Below are positions 43,263-55,629 of a stretch of 64,000 nucleotides of DNA, piece after piece. The stretch is taken from NCBI GenBank assembly GCA_942159475.1, contig OW804102.1, forward strand, positions 30,138,873 through 30,202,872, written 5' to 3'. Made by a program: the position numbers and the translations under genes. Under the pieces are notes generated by a model. That model saw only the letters and a list, made by a program, of their open reading frames with translations, did not search any database and had not been told where the DNA came from. How positions within the stretch are numbered: position 1 is the first letter of the stretch; every line of letters starts with the position of its first letter. This DNA comes from Sthenelais limicola. Taxonomy: Eukaryota; Annelida; Polychaeta; Phyllodocida; Sigalionidae.

Positions 43263-43796
43263 GAGGTAGAGTGACATGGTATCATGAAAAAACGACTAAA
43301 TAAGATAGGAGTTTCCATCCACTCAAATAAATATAAAGTCCCATATGTCATTAACATACATGAGTCTAATGAGTGAACAATTTCTATGTTTTGCACCTCC
43401 ACTCAGAGAACCTCAGTCTTTAAGGGTTACAAGAGAGGACATGTAGGGTCTTATATAACACCCCTCCTCCATCCTGACCACCTGTCTCCTCTCCACCTCC
43501 CCCTAACATCAAACAAGCCTAAATGAAGCCTGAATGCAAGTATTCCATGTGTCCTCACACTCAGCCAACCTAAAACAAAATGTCTTTAAAGGGTTGCAAC
43601 AAGGGGGCATGGAACTCTATACCACTCCACCCTACATCAGATTGATCCATCACTGTCTCCCCCACCCCTTTACCTTCTCCCAACATCAAAGCGGACTAAA
43701 TGAGGAAGGAGTTTCCGCCTGTCTAATAACAACGTACGGCCACTTTACAGGGGCTGAGCTCAACTAACTTGGTGCAGGCTGTCCACAGTAAGAGAT

Positions 43797-44251
43797 ATGG
43801 GTCAGATCGTCAGAGAATGTATAATGGGCAGCTGAACACATTTAGTAAATTTTGCTTCTTCTTCTTTTTCTTCTTCTTCTTCTTCTTCTTCTCGTATTCG
43901 CATACAATTCATATACCATGTTTAGACCATAGGCATACACAGTCCCTGGCCCTCTGGTTAAAAGAGGCCAGTTCCTCGACTTAACACTCAAGCAGGGGAC
44001 ATTTATCACTCTAATTCAGCAGTATTTACTTATTGCATACAAGTAAATTCTGCTAAATTAGGGTGATAAATGGCAAATACAAAGGTACCTACGTATATTA
44101 ATATGATCATTATTATGTATTCTGTTGATTCAAACGATCTGTTCGGTTATGTTGAACTGTATTTTGAACTTTGTTTCTGACTTAAATTTCGGTTATTTGA
44201 GGAAATTTGGGAAGGCGAATTGTACATTTTCAGGCGACCTCACCCATTATA
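43797..44251. mobile_element. Fam-C MITE, copy 10, enlarged
   Basis: The ends (GGGTCAGATCGTCAGAGAAT and GTACATTTTCAGGCGACC) are Fam-C. The interior is enlarged by a (CTT)n tract at about 43856-43892 and by about 150 bp at 43900-44045. The insertion carries an inverted duplicate of the family's own TAAATTCTGCTAAATTAGGG block. Confidence 0.75.
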
Positions 44252-44479
44252 TAGGAAGGGATGGGGGTGTTGGGTGCATGTACAGTAATTCAAACCCAAG
44301 TCCACCCACTAGATAACAACCCTCGTACACCCAACCCCCATCGCTCCATCACCGATTCCTCTTGCCTTTGTTTTTGCCCCACACCGGGCGATGCATTGCG
44401 GCGTTGCCTCTGATGGAGGTTATGGGTTGCTAAATGGCTGCTTTCAGTTTCGATTTTCCGTGATTAATGGGAGTCTAGG

Positions 44480-44890
44480 GGGTAATCTGGTAGGTGGGGT
44501 AGATAGTACTAATACGACTGCTTCCTGAGGTAGAGCAGATCAGTTCTTACTGGGGGGTGGAGGGGGCTGAGGAGACTGAGTTGGGTGGAGAGGTGGAGGG
44601 GGGGGGGCAGGAACCAAGGGAACTGAGGGGGACGAAGGGACTGATGATACTGAAAGGGCTCAGAAGACTTGGGGGGCTGAGAGGAGGTGATGGGAGAAGT
44701 TTGGGGTGAGAAGCAACGAGGGTTGAGGAGGGGCTGATGGTTGGAGACAGAGGGGTTTAGGAGCTGAGGACGGGTGGGGATCTAGGAAGCACTGATGGGG
44801 AATGAGGAGTAATGAGGGGCTGAGGGCGGTAAGGGCTGAGGGACTGAGGGCAGTAAGGGCTGAGGGCTGAGGAGAAATGGTGATAGGTAG
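44480..44890. repeat. G-rich imperfect repeat (GGGGCTGAGG-type)
   Basis: Short units (GGGACTGAGGG, AGTAAGGGCTGAGG) recur irregularly, with no reading frame. Confidence 0.75.
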
Positions 44891-44924
44891 GAGGGTTGCT
44901 AACCATTGGTATGACCTGGGTCAT

Positions 44925-45108
44925 TGCACGGACAAACCGCTAATAGTGCACTAGGTCCCTCAATTATGATTGATTGAATCTTTTAATGTATTTTAGTTAT
45001 TGCCATGAATGATCCGTGGTCTATAACTACCACAGGAACTAAAAAGATTAATGACCTCTATTAGGGGCCTGCTGGTGCACTGTTTGTGCATAATCTCGCG
45101 GAATGGTC
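44925..45108. repeat. Fam-J inverted-repeat element, copy 1
   Basis: TAGTGCACTAGGTCCCTCAA..GATTGAATCTTTTAAT at the left pairs loosely with AAAAAGATTAATGACCTCTA..GGTGCACTG at the right. The same parts occur at 63775-63960. Confidence 0.6.
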
Positions 45109-45109
45109 C

Positions 45110-45290
45110 TTGGTATGACCATAAAGTGCCTTTATGTCTGTTTTCTCTAGCTCTCCCGCCCTTCTTCTCTATCTCTATTTCCTGGGTATGATCATAAACT
45201 GCCTCCCTCTCAGCTCTCCCACCCTTGATATAACCATATTAAATGTGTTGATAAGGGCGTTAAGCAACCAATCTCACTCACTCACTCGCT
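45110..45290. repeat. SINE-like unit
   Basis: GGTATGACCATAAAGTGCCT, then CCTGGGTATGATCATAAACT, then CACCCTTGATATAACCATAT, TGTTGATAAGGGCGTTAAGC and a CTCACTCACTC tail. It abuts Fam-J. Confidence 0.75.
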
Positions 45291-45657
45291 CTGTTTCTTT
45301 CACTTTATTTTTATCCTGTTCCTAAATCTTCCTCAGTCAACAGTTTATACAATGAGTATTGAAAACTCCAGGGGTTTGCAGTTTAATTTAAAATAATGAA
45401 TGTCCAAAGTTGAAAGCATGCATTTTCTGATTAAATTGCTCACGAGCACATATTTCATATTCCGCATTAAACAGGTCAACTAAATTAGGGCAGATGCTAA
45501 ATCAGACCATTAACTACGCCCAGTAGAGTAATGAGTGACATTAGGGGGCTATTATGATGTAGTAATTCACACCTCATTGTACTCACTCTCCATTATCACT
45601 TCAGAAATAAATCTTAGAAAGGCACTTCTCCCACATGCACACTTAATGGTGCACTTG

Positions 45658-45900
45658 TATGGGCCTCTTGCATAACTGATCCTTTATATTTTCCTTCCTC
45701 GGATATTTTCCCTTGCTAAACAGCTGGTAAAGAATCTTTACTATACAGACAATGGTAATTTTGATTGATTCTTATCTGTCTGTTCTTTCATGCCTCTTCC
45801 TCCCATATCCTTTCTGTAGCTCTCCCAAATGGAAAATAGTTTAGCAAGGGACATTTCAAGTAAGGGTTTCCTTCCTATGCAGCAGGCACCAGGAGTACTG
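45658..45900. repeat. Fam-H-like element, decayed
   Basis: TGGGCCTCTTGCATAACTGA at the left and AAGTAAGGGTTTCCTTCCTA with GCAGCAGGC at the right. Between are CTTGCTAAACAG and other family words. Confidence 0.5.
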
Positions 45901-45950
45901 ATGATGTGGGCGTGGAGGTTTGCTCACTTTCCTCTTTCCTTTCCTGTCTT

Positions 45951-46190
45951 GAGTCAGATCATTAGAAAATGTACAATTGGCAACTCTACACATTTAGTAA
46001 ATTCTGCTAAATTAGATTGGAAAGGGATAAATACTGAGCATATCTGAGCATATTTAGCATTGTGTTCATTATGAATAAATATCATTTTTGCTATGGAGAA
46101 TTGTGTTTTGAATCTAATTTCTGTCTTGTATTTGGATGATTTGAGAGAATTGGTGAAGGCGAATTGTATATTTTCTGACGATCTGACCCT
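45951..46190. mobile_element. Fam-C MITE, copy 11
   Basis: GAGTCAGATCATTAGAAAAT to TATTTTCTGACGATCTGACC, with the family interior. Confidence 0.85.
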
Positions 46191-46575
46191 CTTTCCTTTT
46201 CTTTCCTCTCATTGTTCTTACTGATTCCTCTTTCTCTCTACTCTCGCTCTGCCGCTTTGCCTCCGTCCTCCCTCGCTCTCTTCTTCCTCTCTCTCTCTCC
46301 TCCTCTTCTCCCTCTCTCCTCCCCCCTTTCTCTAGTTCTCCCCACTCATGGTTCTGCCTTGCCTCATTCCCTTCCCTCTCATTTTCTCTTTTTTATGTCT
46401 CTTCCTCCCACATCATTTCTACCCCCATCTTACTTCCCTCTTTCTTATCCTCTCTTTCTCCTCTCCCTCTCCTGTCGCTATTTCATCCTTTGTTGTTACT
46501 CCCTGACTCACTTCACGTGTGCGTGTGTCTCTCTCGCTCCGTCTCTCTCGCTCTTTATTTCCTTCTCTTGATCCC
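46191..46575. repeat. Pyrimidine-rich tract
   Basis: C/T-rich with CTCTC/TCCTCC units. The 119-codon serine/leucine/proline frame is compositional. Confidence 0.7.
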
Positions 46576-48430
46576 AGCAATCAATAAGATATGGATGATG
46601 TACCCTAGAGATATACTCTAATTGCTAATATATATGTAAAAAAAAAATTCAAGCTGAGAATAATATTGTTGGAATGTAACGCTTGTAGTAATAACATAAA
46701 TCAAATCAAAACAAATAAAGGTGGAAATTAGGAAATATCTGAGAAACAACTGCTACACACATATATATCCCAGTAGTATCACCCGTGTATTTATACACAC
46801 GGAGCTCTTATGTACCCAATATATCACTGTCATGCCTTATACAGCATGGCAAAGATCGCCATTGACTACCTTTATGCCCAGCTTTGAATAAAATATAAAT
46901 GTACCCGAGAGATAGCCTAGTTATGACCCTATCCCATGACTCGCCATCCATCAATCTAAACATAAACCCATTTATTATTTTTCAGCTCCGGTGATGGATG
47001 ATATCGACTGCCTATAAAAGTAGTTGCGCCTATTAAGTATCAGCCCCAATACCAAGCGAAATGTTGCCTCTCATTAAAGTTGTATTCCCAGCTGGTTTTA
47101 GATGAAAATATAGTTTTATTAATGCTTTCCTGACCCATGTTAAGAATGTTGAAGTCTCATCAATGTTGAAAGAGTGTTATGTTGGTAAATTAACTGGTAG
47201 ATTTATAATATTAATAATGATGATGATGATTTCTTTATTTTGCAACAACTACATGATACAAAACTGGTGATACACTTTAGATAATAATCTAATCATACAG
47301 TCTATGCCATGGTATGAATGGTGATATACGCTGCGATTTAGCACACTAATGAGTGTTACTTACATTCTTTGATAAAAGTGTTGGTAATATGATAGAAAAT
47401 ATTAATGGAACTTTATATAAAGTCACTGACTGAAATCTAATATGAGACTATATATGAGTTTCCAAACTCGTTTTAAAATTACAACTTTACCATCTCTATT
47501 ATTCTATTTCTTCTTAAATATTTAATTAGACTAACAAAGTGGCTCTCTTTATATCTCAAGGCTGCTCTCAATGTTGTTTTTTCAATGTAAAATAATTCCA
47601 AAGTAGATGTTTCAATGTAATTGTCAAAAGAAGTTAATGTTAGTATTTCTATGCATGACAGTTTTCCTAACTTGTAGCTTTCCGAAAAATGTATTTCCAG
47701 ATTGCAAATTTCTTAAGTTGTGGCTTTCTCGTGACATCCTTCCAGATGGAACTTTCTTAAGTTGTTTTTATCTGGTAGTAATTTTCCAGATGCTAGTTTT
47801 ATTGCGGCACCACTACCCTACTCCACCAGCCACAACCACCCCCTTGCTTCTGAATTCTACTTTCACTTGCTAAATTGACCTCCATTCACTTGAGAAGAAC
47901 TTGGGCAGACAAACATCAATGCTGCCCTCCTTAACTCACCCCACTACAGAGATTGCCTCCCATCAAAATTGAACCAGACTCTTACGAGCCTCTAGCGTAA
48001 GGCTCTATAACCTCTGAATTATTAATACCTAACATCATAAATTGATAGCACAAACTCTGCTGCCATAGAAGCACCCCTTTCATAAGAAGCGATACGGTAA
48101 TAATTAGCTTTTAAATATTGCCTTTTTTATATTGTAGCTGAGTAGTATAGTATTCTAGTCATAGTGAAGGCTTGATATGAGTAGTTCCCCACTATGGGTA
48201 TTATCGATCGGAGGAAGCATTTTTCACCCCCAAGCTTTCATTGCCATGACAATAATCTGAGGCAATAAAAAGTACTGTCTCACTGAAATTCTTCGCTAGG
48301 GTTACCGTCTTTCATTGCCTCTTTCTCTGTGTCTGTGTTGCTTGCTTGGTATAATGCTATGTCTTATTCTCTATCTCTCTCGTCTGACCTCATTCCACTT
48401 CCTTCTCGTTTGATATGTCTCATGTTCTAT
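46576..48430. other. AT-rich gene-free stretch
   Basis: A Fam-F-like end (TTAAAGTTGTATTCCCAGCT) is at 47075-47095 with little else recognisable. No exon or other repeat is clear. A (TGA)n run lies at 47214-47230. Confidence 0.35.
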
Positions 48431-48625
48431 TTTATTATAGGCACATTCCATTTGAGAGGTGCGATAAATGGGGTGCAATACAAATATTTTTATCGTATGT
48501 GTACAATATTGGGTTTTCTTTTAGCCTTTAGATACTTTATGATGATTCAAAACCAAAAAGAAAGGTTTATATATCAATGTTTGTCTCTGCTAGGGGCATA
48601 ATAACAAAATTAGTGAATGGAACTC

Positions 48626-48698
48626 GGTACTAGTAATTGAATATTTATTGGACTCGATTGCGTCAATAAATATTCAATTACTAGCACCGGGTTCCATT
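48626..48698. repeat. Hairpin, about 33-bp arms
   Basis: TCGGTACTAGTAATTGAATA..TTTATTG and its inverted form surround a short spacer; outer GGAACTC/GGTTCC also pair. The TCTCTCTATATTC after it and the GAGAGGTGCGATAAATGGGG before it are shared with 56657-56980. Confidence 0.75.
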
Positions 48699-48804
48699 CT
48701 CTCTCTATATTCTATGTCTCATATGTCTCTTCCTTTGTCTCTGTAATACTTCCACCATCTTGTCATCTCCTTTTCCCCCAACTGACGTTCTCTTGCTCAC
48801 TTGG

Positions 48805-48990
48805 TCCTGGGTATGACCATAAAGTGCCTTTCTGTCTCTTTTTTTCTGTCTCTCTCTCGCTACTTTTCTATCTCTATTTCCTGGGTATGATCATAAACTG
48901 CCTCCCTCTCAGCTCTCCCGCCCTTGATATAACCATATTAAATGTGTCGATAAGGGCGTTAAGCAACCAATCTCACTCACTCACTCGCTC
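48805..48990. repeat. SINE-like unit
   Basis: CTGGGTATGACCATAAAGTG to TCGATAAGGGCGTTAAGCAA plus a CTCACTCACTCG tail. It is very close to the copy at 45110-45290. Confidence 0.8.
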
Positions 48991-49225
48991 ACTCGCTCTG
49001 TTTCTCTGACTTTCTTTTTATCCTGTTCCTAAATCTTCCTCAGTCAATTCCAGCCCCTTTATCTTTCACTTTCTCTCTCCATCCCTCCCCATCTCCCTGC
49101 TTCTCTACATATAATTTTCCCATTGCCTTTCCTTCTCCCTTCCAGTCCTCCACTACCTTCCCCTCCCTCACTCTGCCTGACTTCCCCACCCCAACTTTAT
49201 ATTTCCCCTTCTCCCTCTCTCTCTC

Positions 49226-49350
49226 TCACCAACCGGAAGTTGTATCCTAGCATGCCTGGTTTAATACCGGAAGTCTTCCCATAATTCCCAGTGCCGGAAT
49301 ATCATCCCTGGCGGTGATCTTGGTAAGCCGGCGGCCATTTATCCTACAGC
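49226..49350. promoter_or_regulatory. Promoter-like motif cluster (ETS, STAF-like, YY1)
   Basis: CCGGAAGT occurs at 49233-49240 and 49267-49274, with a third CCGGAA at 49294. CATAATTCCCAGTG and CCTAGCATGCCTGG resemble parts of the STAF/ZNF143 site. GGCGGCCATTTATCC (about 49330) resembles an inverted YY1 site. It is a local GC/CpG island in AT-rich DNA. No attached coding exon was found. Confidence 0.4.
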
Positions 49351-49497
49351 TCGCCCTGGCGGCCCTAAAATATCCATAAATGGCATCAGCCCCAAAGTGC
49401 TATAGATTGGAAGCCAGAGAACACATAGGTAACAACAAATAGTTCGATTTCTCACTCGAGGTAATGGTTATCTCTAAACATATATATAGGGATCTAT

Positions 49498-49737
49498 TTG
49501 GGTCAGATTTTCATACAATGTTCAATTGGCAGATCTACACATTCAGTAAATTCTGCTAAATTTGTCTGAAAAATGATAAATACTGGGTATATCTGAGTAT
49601 ATTTGGTATCATATTGATTTAAAGTATCTGTTTATTTATGTTAGACTGCATTTTGAAGCTCATTTCTGTCTTAGATGGGGGTTATTTGAAAGGATTGGTG
49701 AAGGCGAATTGTACATTTTCTGAAAATCTGACCCATA
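49498..49737. mobile_element. Fam-C MITE, copy 12
   Basis: GGGTCAGATTTTCATACAAT to GTACATTTTCTGAAAATCTG, flanks TATA-rich. Well preserved. Confidence 0.88.
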
Positions 49738-49756
49738 TAATGCATGGGTATTATAT

Positions 49757-49968
49757 GTATAGTTCAGGGCGTTAGCAAATGTACAATCAGCAGGTTTACA
49801 TATCTAGTAAACTTTGCTAAATAAGACTGAAAACGATATGAATATGATCTGGTATTGTGTTGGTTAAAGGATCTGTTCGGTTATGTTTAACTGTATTTTT
49901 AACCACATTTTTGTCTTTAACTTGGGATATTTGTGAGGATTGTGGAAGACAAATGCTGGAGAGCCACA
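49757..49968. mobile_element. Fam-C MITE, copy 13, decayed
   Basis: GCAAATGTACAATCAGCAGG, then GGTATTGTGTTGGTTAAAGG, then TTCGGTTATGTTTAACTGTA. The right end is decayed. It lies 20 bp from copy 12 in the same orientation. Confidence 0.7.
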
Positions 49969-51780
49969 CTAATTAGTAGCTGACCCTGTGTGCCATCCTG
50001 AGGCTGGACGTAAGGCAAGCTGTGCGCATTAGAAGAACCCAGAAAACTGGGATAATGCCAACCCAGTGGAAATAAAATCTTGTGACTGTAGGACCCTCTG
50101 TATCTTCAAGTACAATTTGTGAAAGTGAAATTGAAAAGAATTGAACAAAAAGTAAAACATTTTTTAGTTTTTGATTGATGTTTATAGATAATGTCACTTT
50201 AGATAGTTTCTGTTTTTACACAATCCAACGTCTTAAAAATTATACTTCATGAACTTGGGAGGTTCATTATTACTTATTACTTTTATTACTTTTTAAGACC
50301 CAGCGGTAATTCAAATACAGAACTTAATGCATTTCCACTGAAAAACCATATTCAACCCCGGCGCTAATTCAAGGCCTGGCGGTTATATAAGGCCCGGCGT
50401 TATTTCAAGGAAATACCGTATGCAGATTAACTCGCATGTCTCATTTACAAAAGAAACAAAATAGAATTGTCTATCTTTGAATAAATTAACCTACTAGAAT
50501 CTCACTTCTCATCCAGAATGCTTCTTTCTAATCCTAAAAAATAATCTGAAATGATCTGCTCCATTTGTCATGATCATACATTTTATTTACAAACAGGACA
50601 AAAACACATTCACTGCCTATATCACATGGCATACCTCTGTAACAAATCGATGGTCCTGGTTCCCTTTAGGTGCCAGAGAAAGTTTTCCCCAAAGAGAGTG
50701 AGTTATAGTGTTATCGCTCTCTAAAAACTGGATTTAGTCTGGAGGTTAATCCCCCGGGCACTGGGACGCCTGTCTGCGGCAGGCAGCCACACTATACTGC
50801 CCCCTCTGCTGGCTTTATGGGAATTTATAATAAGAGAATCAACCGGTTACTTTTCCTACACGGGCCAAGTTGCCAACTGTTTCTTTTTACGTTGTTTTCT
50901 TAAAGAATTTATTTTATTTAGGTTAAACAGATCTCCCTGTCTGGGTCTTTGATCTGCTCCCAGTATTTTCTGTTTTACTATTATCATTATACAGCAATAA
51001 TCAGTTGAAGACTTTGAAATTTGCTTATAGACATTTGGGGTCGGGCAATGGAGTATATGTATGCTGTCTAGACTTTGTGTTTATCATTAAAGTTGATTTT
51101 TTATAATACAGACTGTTTATGATGTGACCATTAGAAAAGCACATGTAACTAGAATTGCTATGTATCCAATAGAGGGAAATATCTCTTTATTTGTCTATCA
51201 TGGCCAATTGGTGACCTTGTTTATAAACTGGGCTTGATAATATCATATTATATATCATATATTTCATCTACAATCACGATTGGCTAAAAATAACATCGTA
51301 TGATGCACTTCTTATGCTGAATAAAAATATCTTAAGTCTAAATCTAGAAACAGACATACATGTATACTGTATTTGTTTATTATTTCTCACGCATCTTTAT
51401 GACTACTGAACACCATATCGAACGCTGTATAATATGGAAATAATCAGTTTTAGACTCTTTCATTACTGATAAACACAGAGGTCCAATTAGTCTGCAGTCT
51501 TACTAATCATGCCCAACACAATCTTTAATCATTATAATTAAATTTTACTACAATTAAATCGTCTACTATTATCTGCTTTTGTCGACTATCCATAGGCTCA
51601 GACATCTTTAAGTCCTCAGATCGACAATATCATAGAATTCGCTTCTCTTAGTCGGATCATTGTAAGGATGCAAAGGCCCTTGAGTAGATCCTTCTTACTC
51701 GAAATGAATAACTCTACTAATTGATTCATTTATCTTGAATACAATGCCATGTGAAAACCCACAAATGTTATAAGCTTATG
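49969..51780. other. Gene-free stretch
   Basis: A CTCF-like word CCCCTCTGCTGG lies at about 50803-50814. TGCGGCAGGCAG and CTGCCCCC form a GC patch around it. No exon or repeat family is recognised; the rest is AT-rich. Confidence 0.35.
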
Positions 51781-52064
51781 TGGGGGAAGTTGTCGAAAAA
51801 TGTACAATTAGGTATATTAGTAGAGAAGCAGATCCTGAAATTTGGGATTTTTCTTGCCCCCTATCCTCTCAAATAACCCAAAATGAAGCTCAAGTACAGT
51901 TCATTATTACAAAACAGATTTTCTAAATCGAGTCAATGTTAGATATATTCATAACTACAGAGTATTTATCATTTTTTGGGGGGCCGAGTTTACCAGAATT
52001 TAATCATTTTATTCATGTGTAGAACTGCCGATTGTACATTTTCCGATGACCTCGCCCATATCCA
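51781..52064. mobile_element. Fam-C MITE, copy 14
   Basis: GGGGGAAGTTGTCGAAAAAT to GTACATTTTCCGATGACCTC, with about 45 extra bases near the left end. Confidence 0.75.
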
Positions 52065-52311
52065 AGATATACATAATTTATATTATATCTCTCCAAATGG
52101 GGAAATCCGCAAACTGCCACATTCACATTCTAACTTGTTATGTACATGTATCATTATATTTAGACCCACTTTATGTGTTTCCATGCACCAAGAACCTTGT
52201 CTCACAAAGTAACGATAAATCAATGATCTTGCCTCTAAGGACTGGCCACCATGTAATTATGTACTGTTCAAACGTGAATTATTGCCTTGCACTATACATA
52301 TGGATAAAACC

Positions 52312-52540
52312 ACGAGATGATGTACAATTCACCTTCGTCAATTCTCTCAAATAACCCAAACTTCAAACAATAATCAGGTTCACAATACAGTTCAACATAA
52401 CCTAGCAGATTGTTTGAATTAAGGCAATACTACATATACTCAGATATATCTAGTGTTGACCATTTTCCGGCCTAATTCAGCAGAATTTACTAAATGTGTT
52501 GATCTGCCAATTGTACATTTTCACAAGATCTGACCCATAT
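52312..52540. mobile_element. Fam-C MITE, copy 15
   Basis: ATGTACAATTCACCTTCGTC to TTGTACATTTTCACAAGATC and GACCC. The left terminal repeat is partly lost. Confidence 0.8.
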
Positions 52541-53229
52541 ATATATATTCCTTTTAGGGCCACGTTTAGAACATATTGTAACACCTATAGTCCAGGACAT
52601 TGAACCTGCCCCATCGCCCTTCACACACTGGCGAAATCCCTACACAGAGAGATAGCTAAATCCCTCTGGAACCTCAAAGAAGGTTTTACATCTAAGAGCA
52701 CATAAAATACATCCCACACAGTCCGCTGACACTCTTTTATTCCACCTCAGCTGTTCCCCCTTTGAAGAAGGTGCAGAGTTTGTGAGACTTGGCAGGTAGA
52801 TTATAAATGGGAGTTGTATCACACCATTCTCCTAATGTTAGGAGGTTTGCCTCGCAATGCAAAACAAGTATGTTTAAACAACATGTGTGTGCATATAAAG
52901 CAGGGCTCCACCAGACTGCAAAGCTTATTGCGGTTAATTTTATCACTCTTGTTATATTATTAAAAGCATAAACTCACTCTACATGTTCTCAGAGCAATTC
53001 GTACATATTATATATATATAGTCATAATATATAATATGTACTTATGCACTCCTTCTTGGTGACCCTGATATAACAGCCCTCGAGCAACTCACCTTTAGCC
53101 TCTCCCAGACCATCCACCACTAACGTATCCCCCTGGAGGCAAGCGATGACAACAAGATAATACAGCCATATATACCTCTTGGCTACCACACTCCTCGTCA
53201 CTTTGTAATAGTAAGATTCCATCCTTATA

Positions 53230-54130
53230 GCTGCCTTTCCCTATATTGCTCACAAAACACACTGCTGGTATTATTACTTCAATGATTGGTTCTTTCGGTT
53301 TGGTACACTTGAATGACCAACAATTCCAGATCTTAAATAAATCCACTGACAGAGTCCGGAGTGCAGTTTAATAATAACAATCCATAGCCTTAGGTACCTT
53401 TACTTGTACTACTCTCAAAGTTAAGTTGTGGTATTACTTCAATGGTTCTTTTGGGGTTGGCACAGCCAAATGACCAATCAATAGATCAATCACATACTAA
53501 TCAGGAGTAGATTCACTGCCTTCCTCAAGCCAAGTTATTAATACGACTCCATCAATGCGGGCCTCTTTCCTTATACTACTCGTGAAACACACTGAACTTG
53601 TTCAATGCTTGGTGCTTTCTGAATAGCACATTGGAATGAGAAATTAATGAATTGATCAATCAGTTCCTAATGTGGTATAGCCACACTGTCCTATTCCATT
53701 GACTGACTCCTACGTTTTAAGTGTCCTTTCTCCTGCTACTCCCAAATCACCTGCGGTATAACTTCCCTGATTGGTTCCTTCTGGTTGGTACATTTGAATC
53801 ACTGATCAATCAATCGATTCTAGATCTTGAGCCTTAGGTTCCTTTACCTATGCTACACACAAACACACAACTAAATTACTTCAGTGATTGCTCCTGTAGG
53901 GTCGGTACACTGACATCATCAATGGATCGATTGATCAGTTCCGTATTCTGAATGGTTCCTCTTGCCTTAGTCAAGGTTTAATTGAAAGATGCCTTCGTAA
54001 AATCTCCGTTTCCTTATACTACTCACAAAAGACACTCAACTACTACTGGTGGTATTTTAGTGATTACTTCTTCAGACACTCACTCAATCACTCAATTAAT
54101 TGTATATCAGAAGTAGTTCCTATGCTTTAG
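53230..54130. repeat. Very diverged tandem array, about 160-bp unit, six copies
   Basis: A marker block (TTTCCTTATACTACTC and variants) recurs at about 53236, 53399, 53567, 53728, 53851 and 54008. It is followed in most units by a CACACT block, ACTTCA(G)TGATTGGTTC, TTGGTACA(C/T)TTGAATGA and a TCAATC-rich stretch. One unit is shortened to about 123 bp. No reading frame is conserved across units. Confidence 0.7.
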
Positions 54131-54599
54131 TCCATGGTTAAGTATTAAATCCAATTATAATGCAATGTCAGAGAGAATTATCCAAGGATGATTCTGCAAA
54201 TATATTTTGCAGTGATAGTGATCCAGATAATTACTAGCGAATCATGGCCGGTGAAATGACAGTCATTATAATCCAAACTGATGCACGGGCGAAGTTCTCT
54301 AGGCGCGACAAATGAGGTGCTTAACGAAAGAGGAGAAGTCGGCGAAGACTAGCGTTGATCATTAATTAATTAAATTTGCGAAGATGAGGTGCCAGTGGTG
54401 TTGGTGGTGAAGAAGGAATGAAAGCGTAAAACTGAAAGGGGGAGAGAGAGCGAGCTGAAAATGAGGTAGAACTTGTAAGGAGTTGGAAGCAAGTCCTTAG
54501 CTTGTTTGAATTGAAAGTTGGTCGGAGGAAAGACACCAAGATGAACATACTAATGAGGTAGGTGGGTTTTTAACTAGCCTCCGCTCAACAAGCTATCCA

Positions 54600-55000
54600 T
54601 TGCCGGGGCTTGGTGGTAGTGAGCCCGATAGACTGCTGGATCTGCTCCTCCCTCTGTCTCCTACTCCTCCCCCTACCGTTGGATCGCCAGATTGTAGGCC
54701 CTCCAGTTGCTCCACCACCTCCTCCTACTCCTGGTGCCTCCTCCCACTGCCCCAGCTTGGCTAGAGCATGTGGTAGCGAGATGGTTGTTTGGTAGTACTA
54801 GTAGTGGGAGAATGAGGAGTAAGCGCGGCGGGTGCATGCAGTGGCGCTTCCCGGGGCCAATGTCTGTACCATTGGTGGTGGGAACGTCCACAAGGGGGCC
54901 ACACGGTCGGTGAGCTCGAAGCTTAGTGCCCTATTCCTTGACAAGAAAGTGGGGGGAAGGGGGGGGGGGGGAAGATGTGATCTTTTGACCATTAAATGTC
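54600..55000. other. GC-rich patch, possible exon or regulatory island
   Basis: This is one of the few GC-rich stretches (GCGCGGCGGGTGCATGCAG, TTCCCGGGGCC). Several frames are open on both strands but overlap one another, and none has convincing splice sites or a recognisable protein. It could be an unmethylated island or an untranslated exon. Confidence 0.3.
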
Positions 55001-55629
55001 ACCAACCACCGCCTATGGCAGTAGACTGGAACGGGATGAGAGACCTGATATCCTATTACTGCTAAGACAAGAGGAATCATCATCCCAATTTGGTCGAGGG
55101 GGTAGAGTCATACCATAACCCAGCTGTTCTTTTATGAGGGTGTTAACAGATTAACAAGAACTAGTGGCCATTCCTTCATCCGCTCCTCGACATCAGAGAG
55201 AAAACACCGTTGTCTAATTAACCTGTCATAAACTATAGCTAGTATGTCCGTATCTGTTTCAGGAAATATCTAAGAAAAGTCCGACGAAAACAAACACATT
55301 TAATGGCAGCAAATGAAGAGTTCTTGAAAATGTTTATTCTGATTGGTCCTACGATGACAGGCATCACCTTAGACAATTAATGAAGCCCCAAAAAGAAAAG
55401 ATTAACTTATTCTATTAACTTTGAATTTAAATAATTCTAAAACATTTCATCATTTTTTCATTCTGCTAAAATTGTTGGATCATGCGATAACTATTAATTC
55501 TGATTGGTTAAAAGGTATAGGGTGATCGTGGCATGCTTTTCTAAGCTAACAGGTATATAATTCAAAGTGTAATTTAGAGTACTAAACAATTAATTAATAA
55601 TAGTCCATGTGAACCCCTTCAATAATAAC

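Noticed and set aside
46212..46571. 119-codon Ser/Leu/Pro-rich frame
   Set aside because: Product of a pyrimidine-rich tract; no splice sites or family features.
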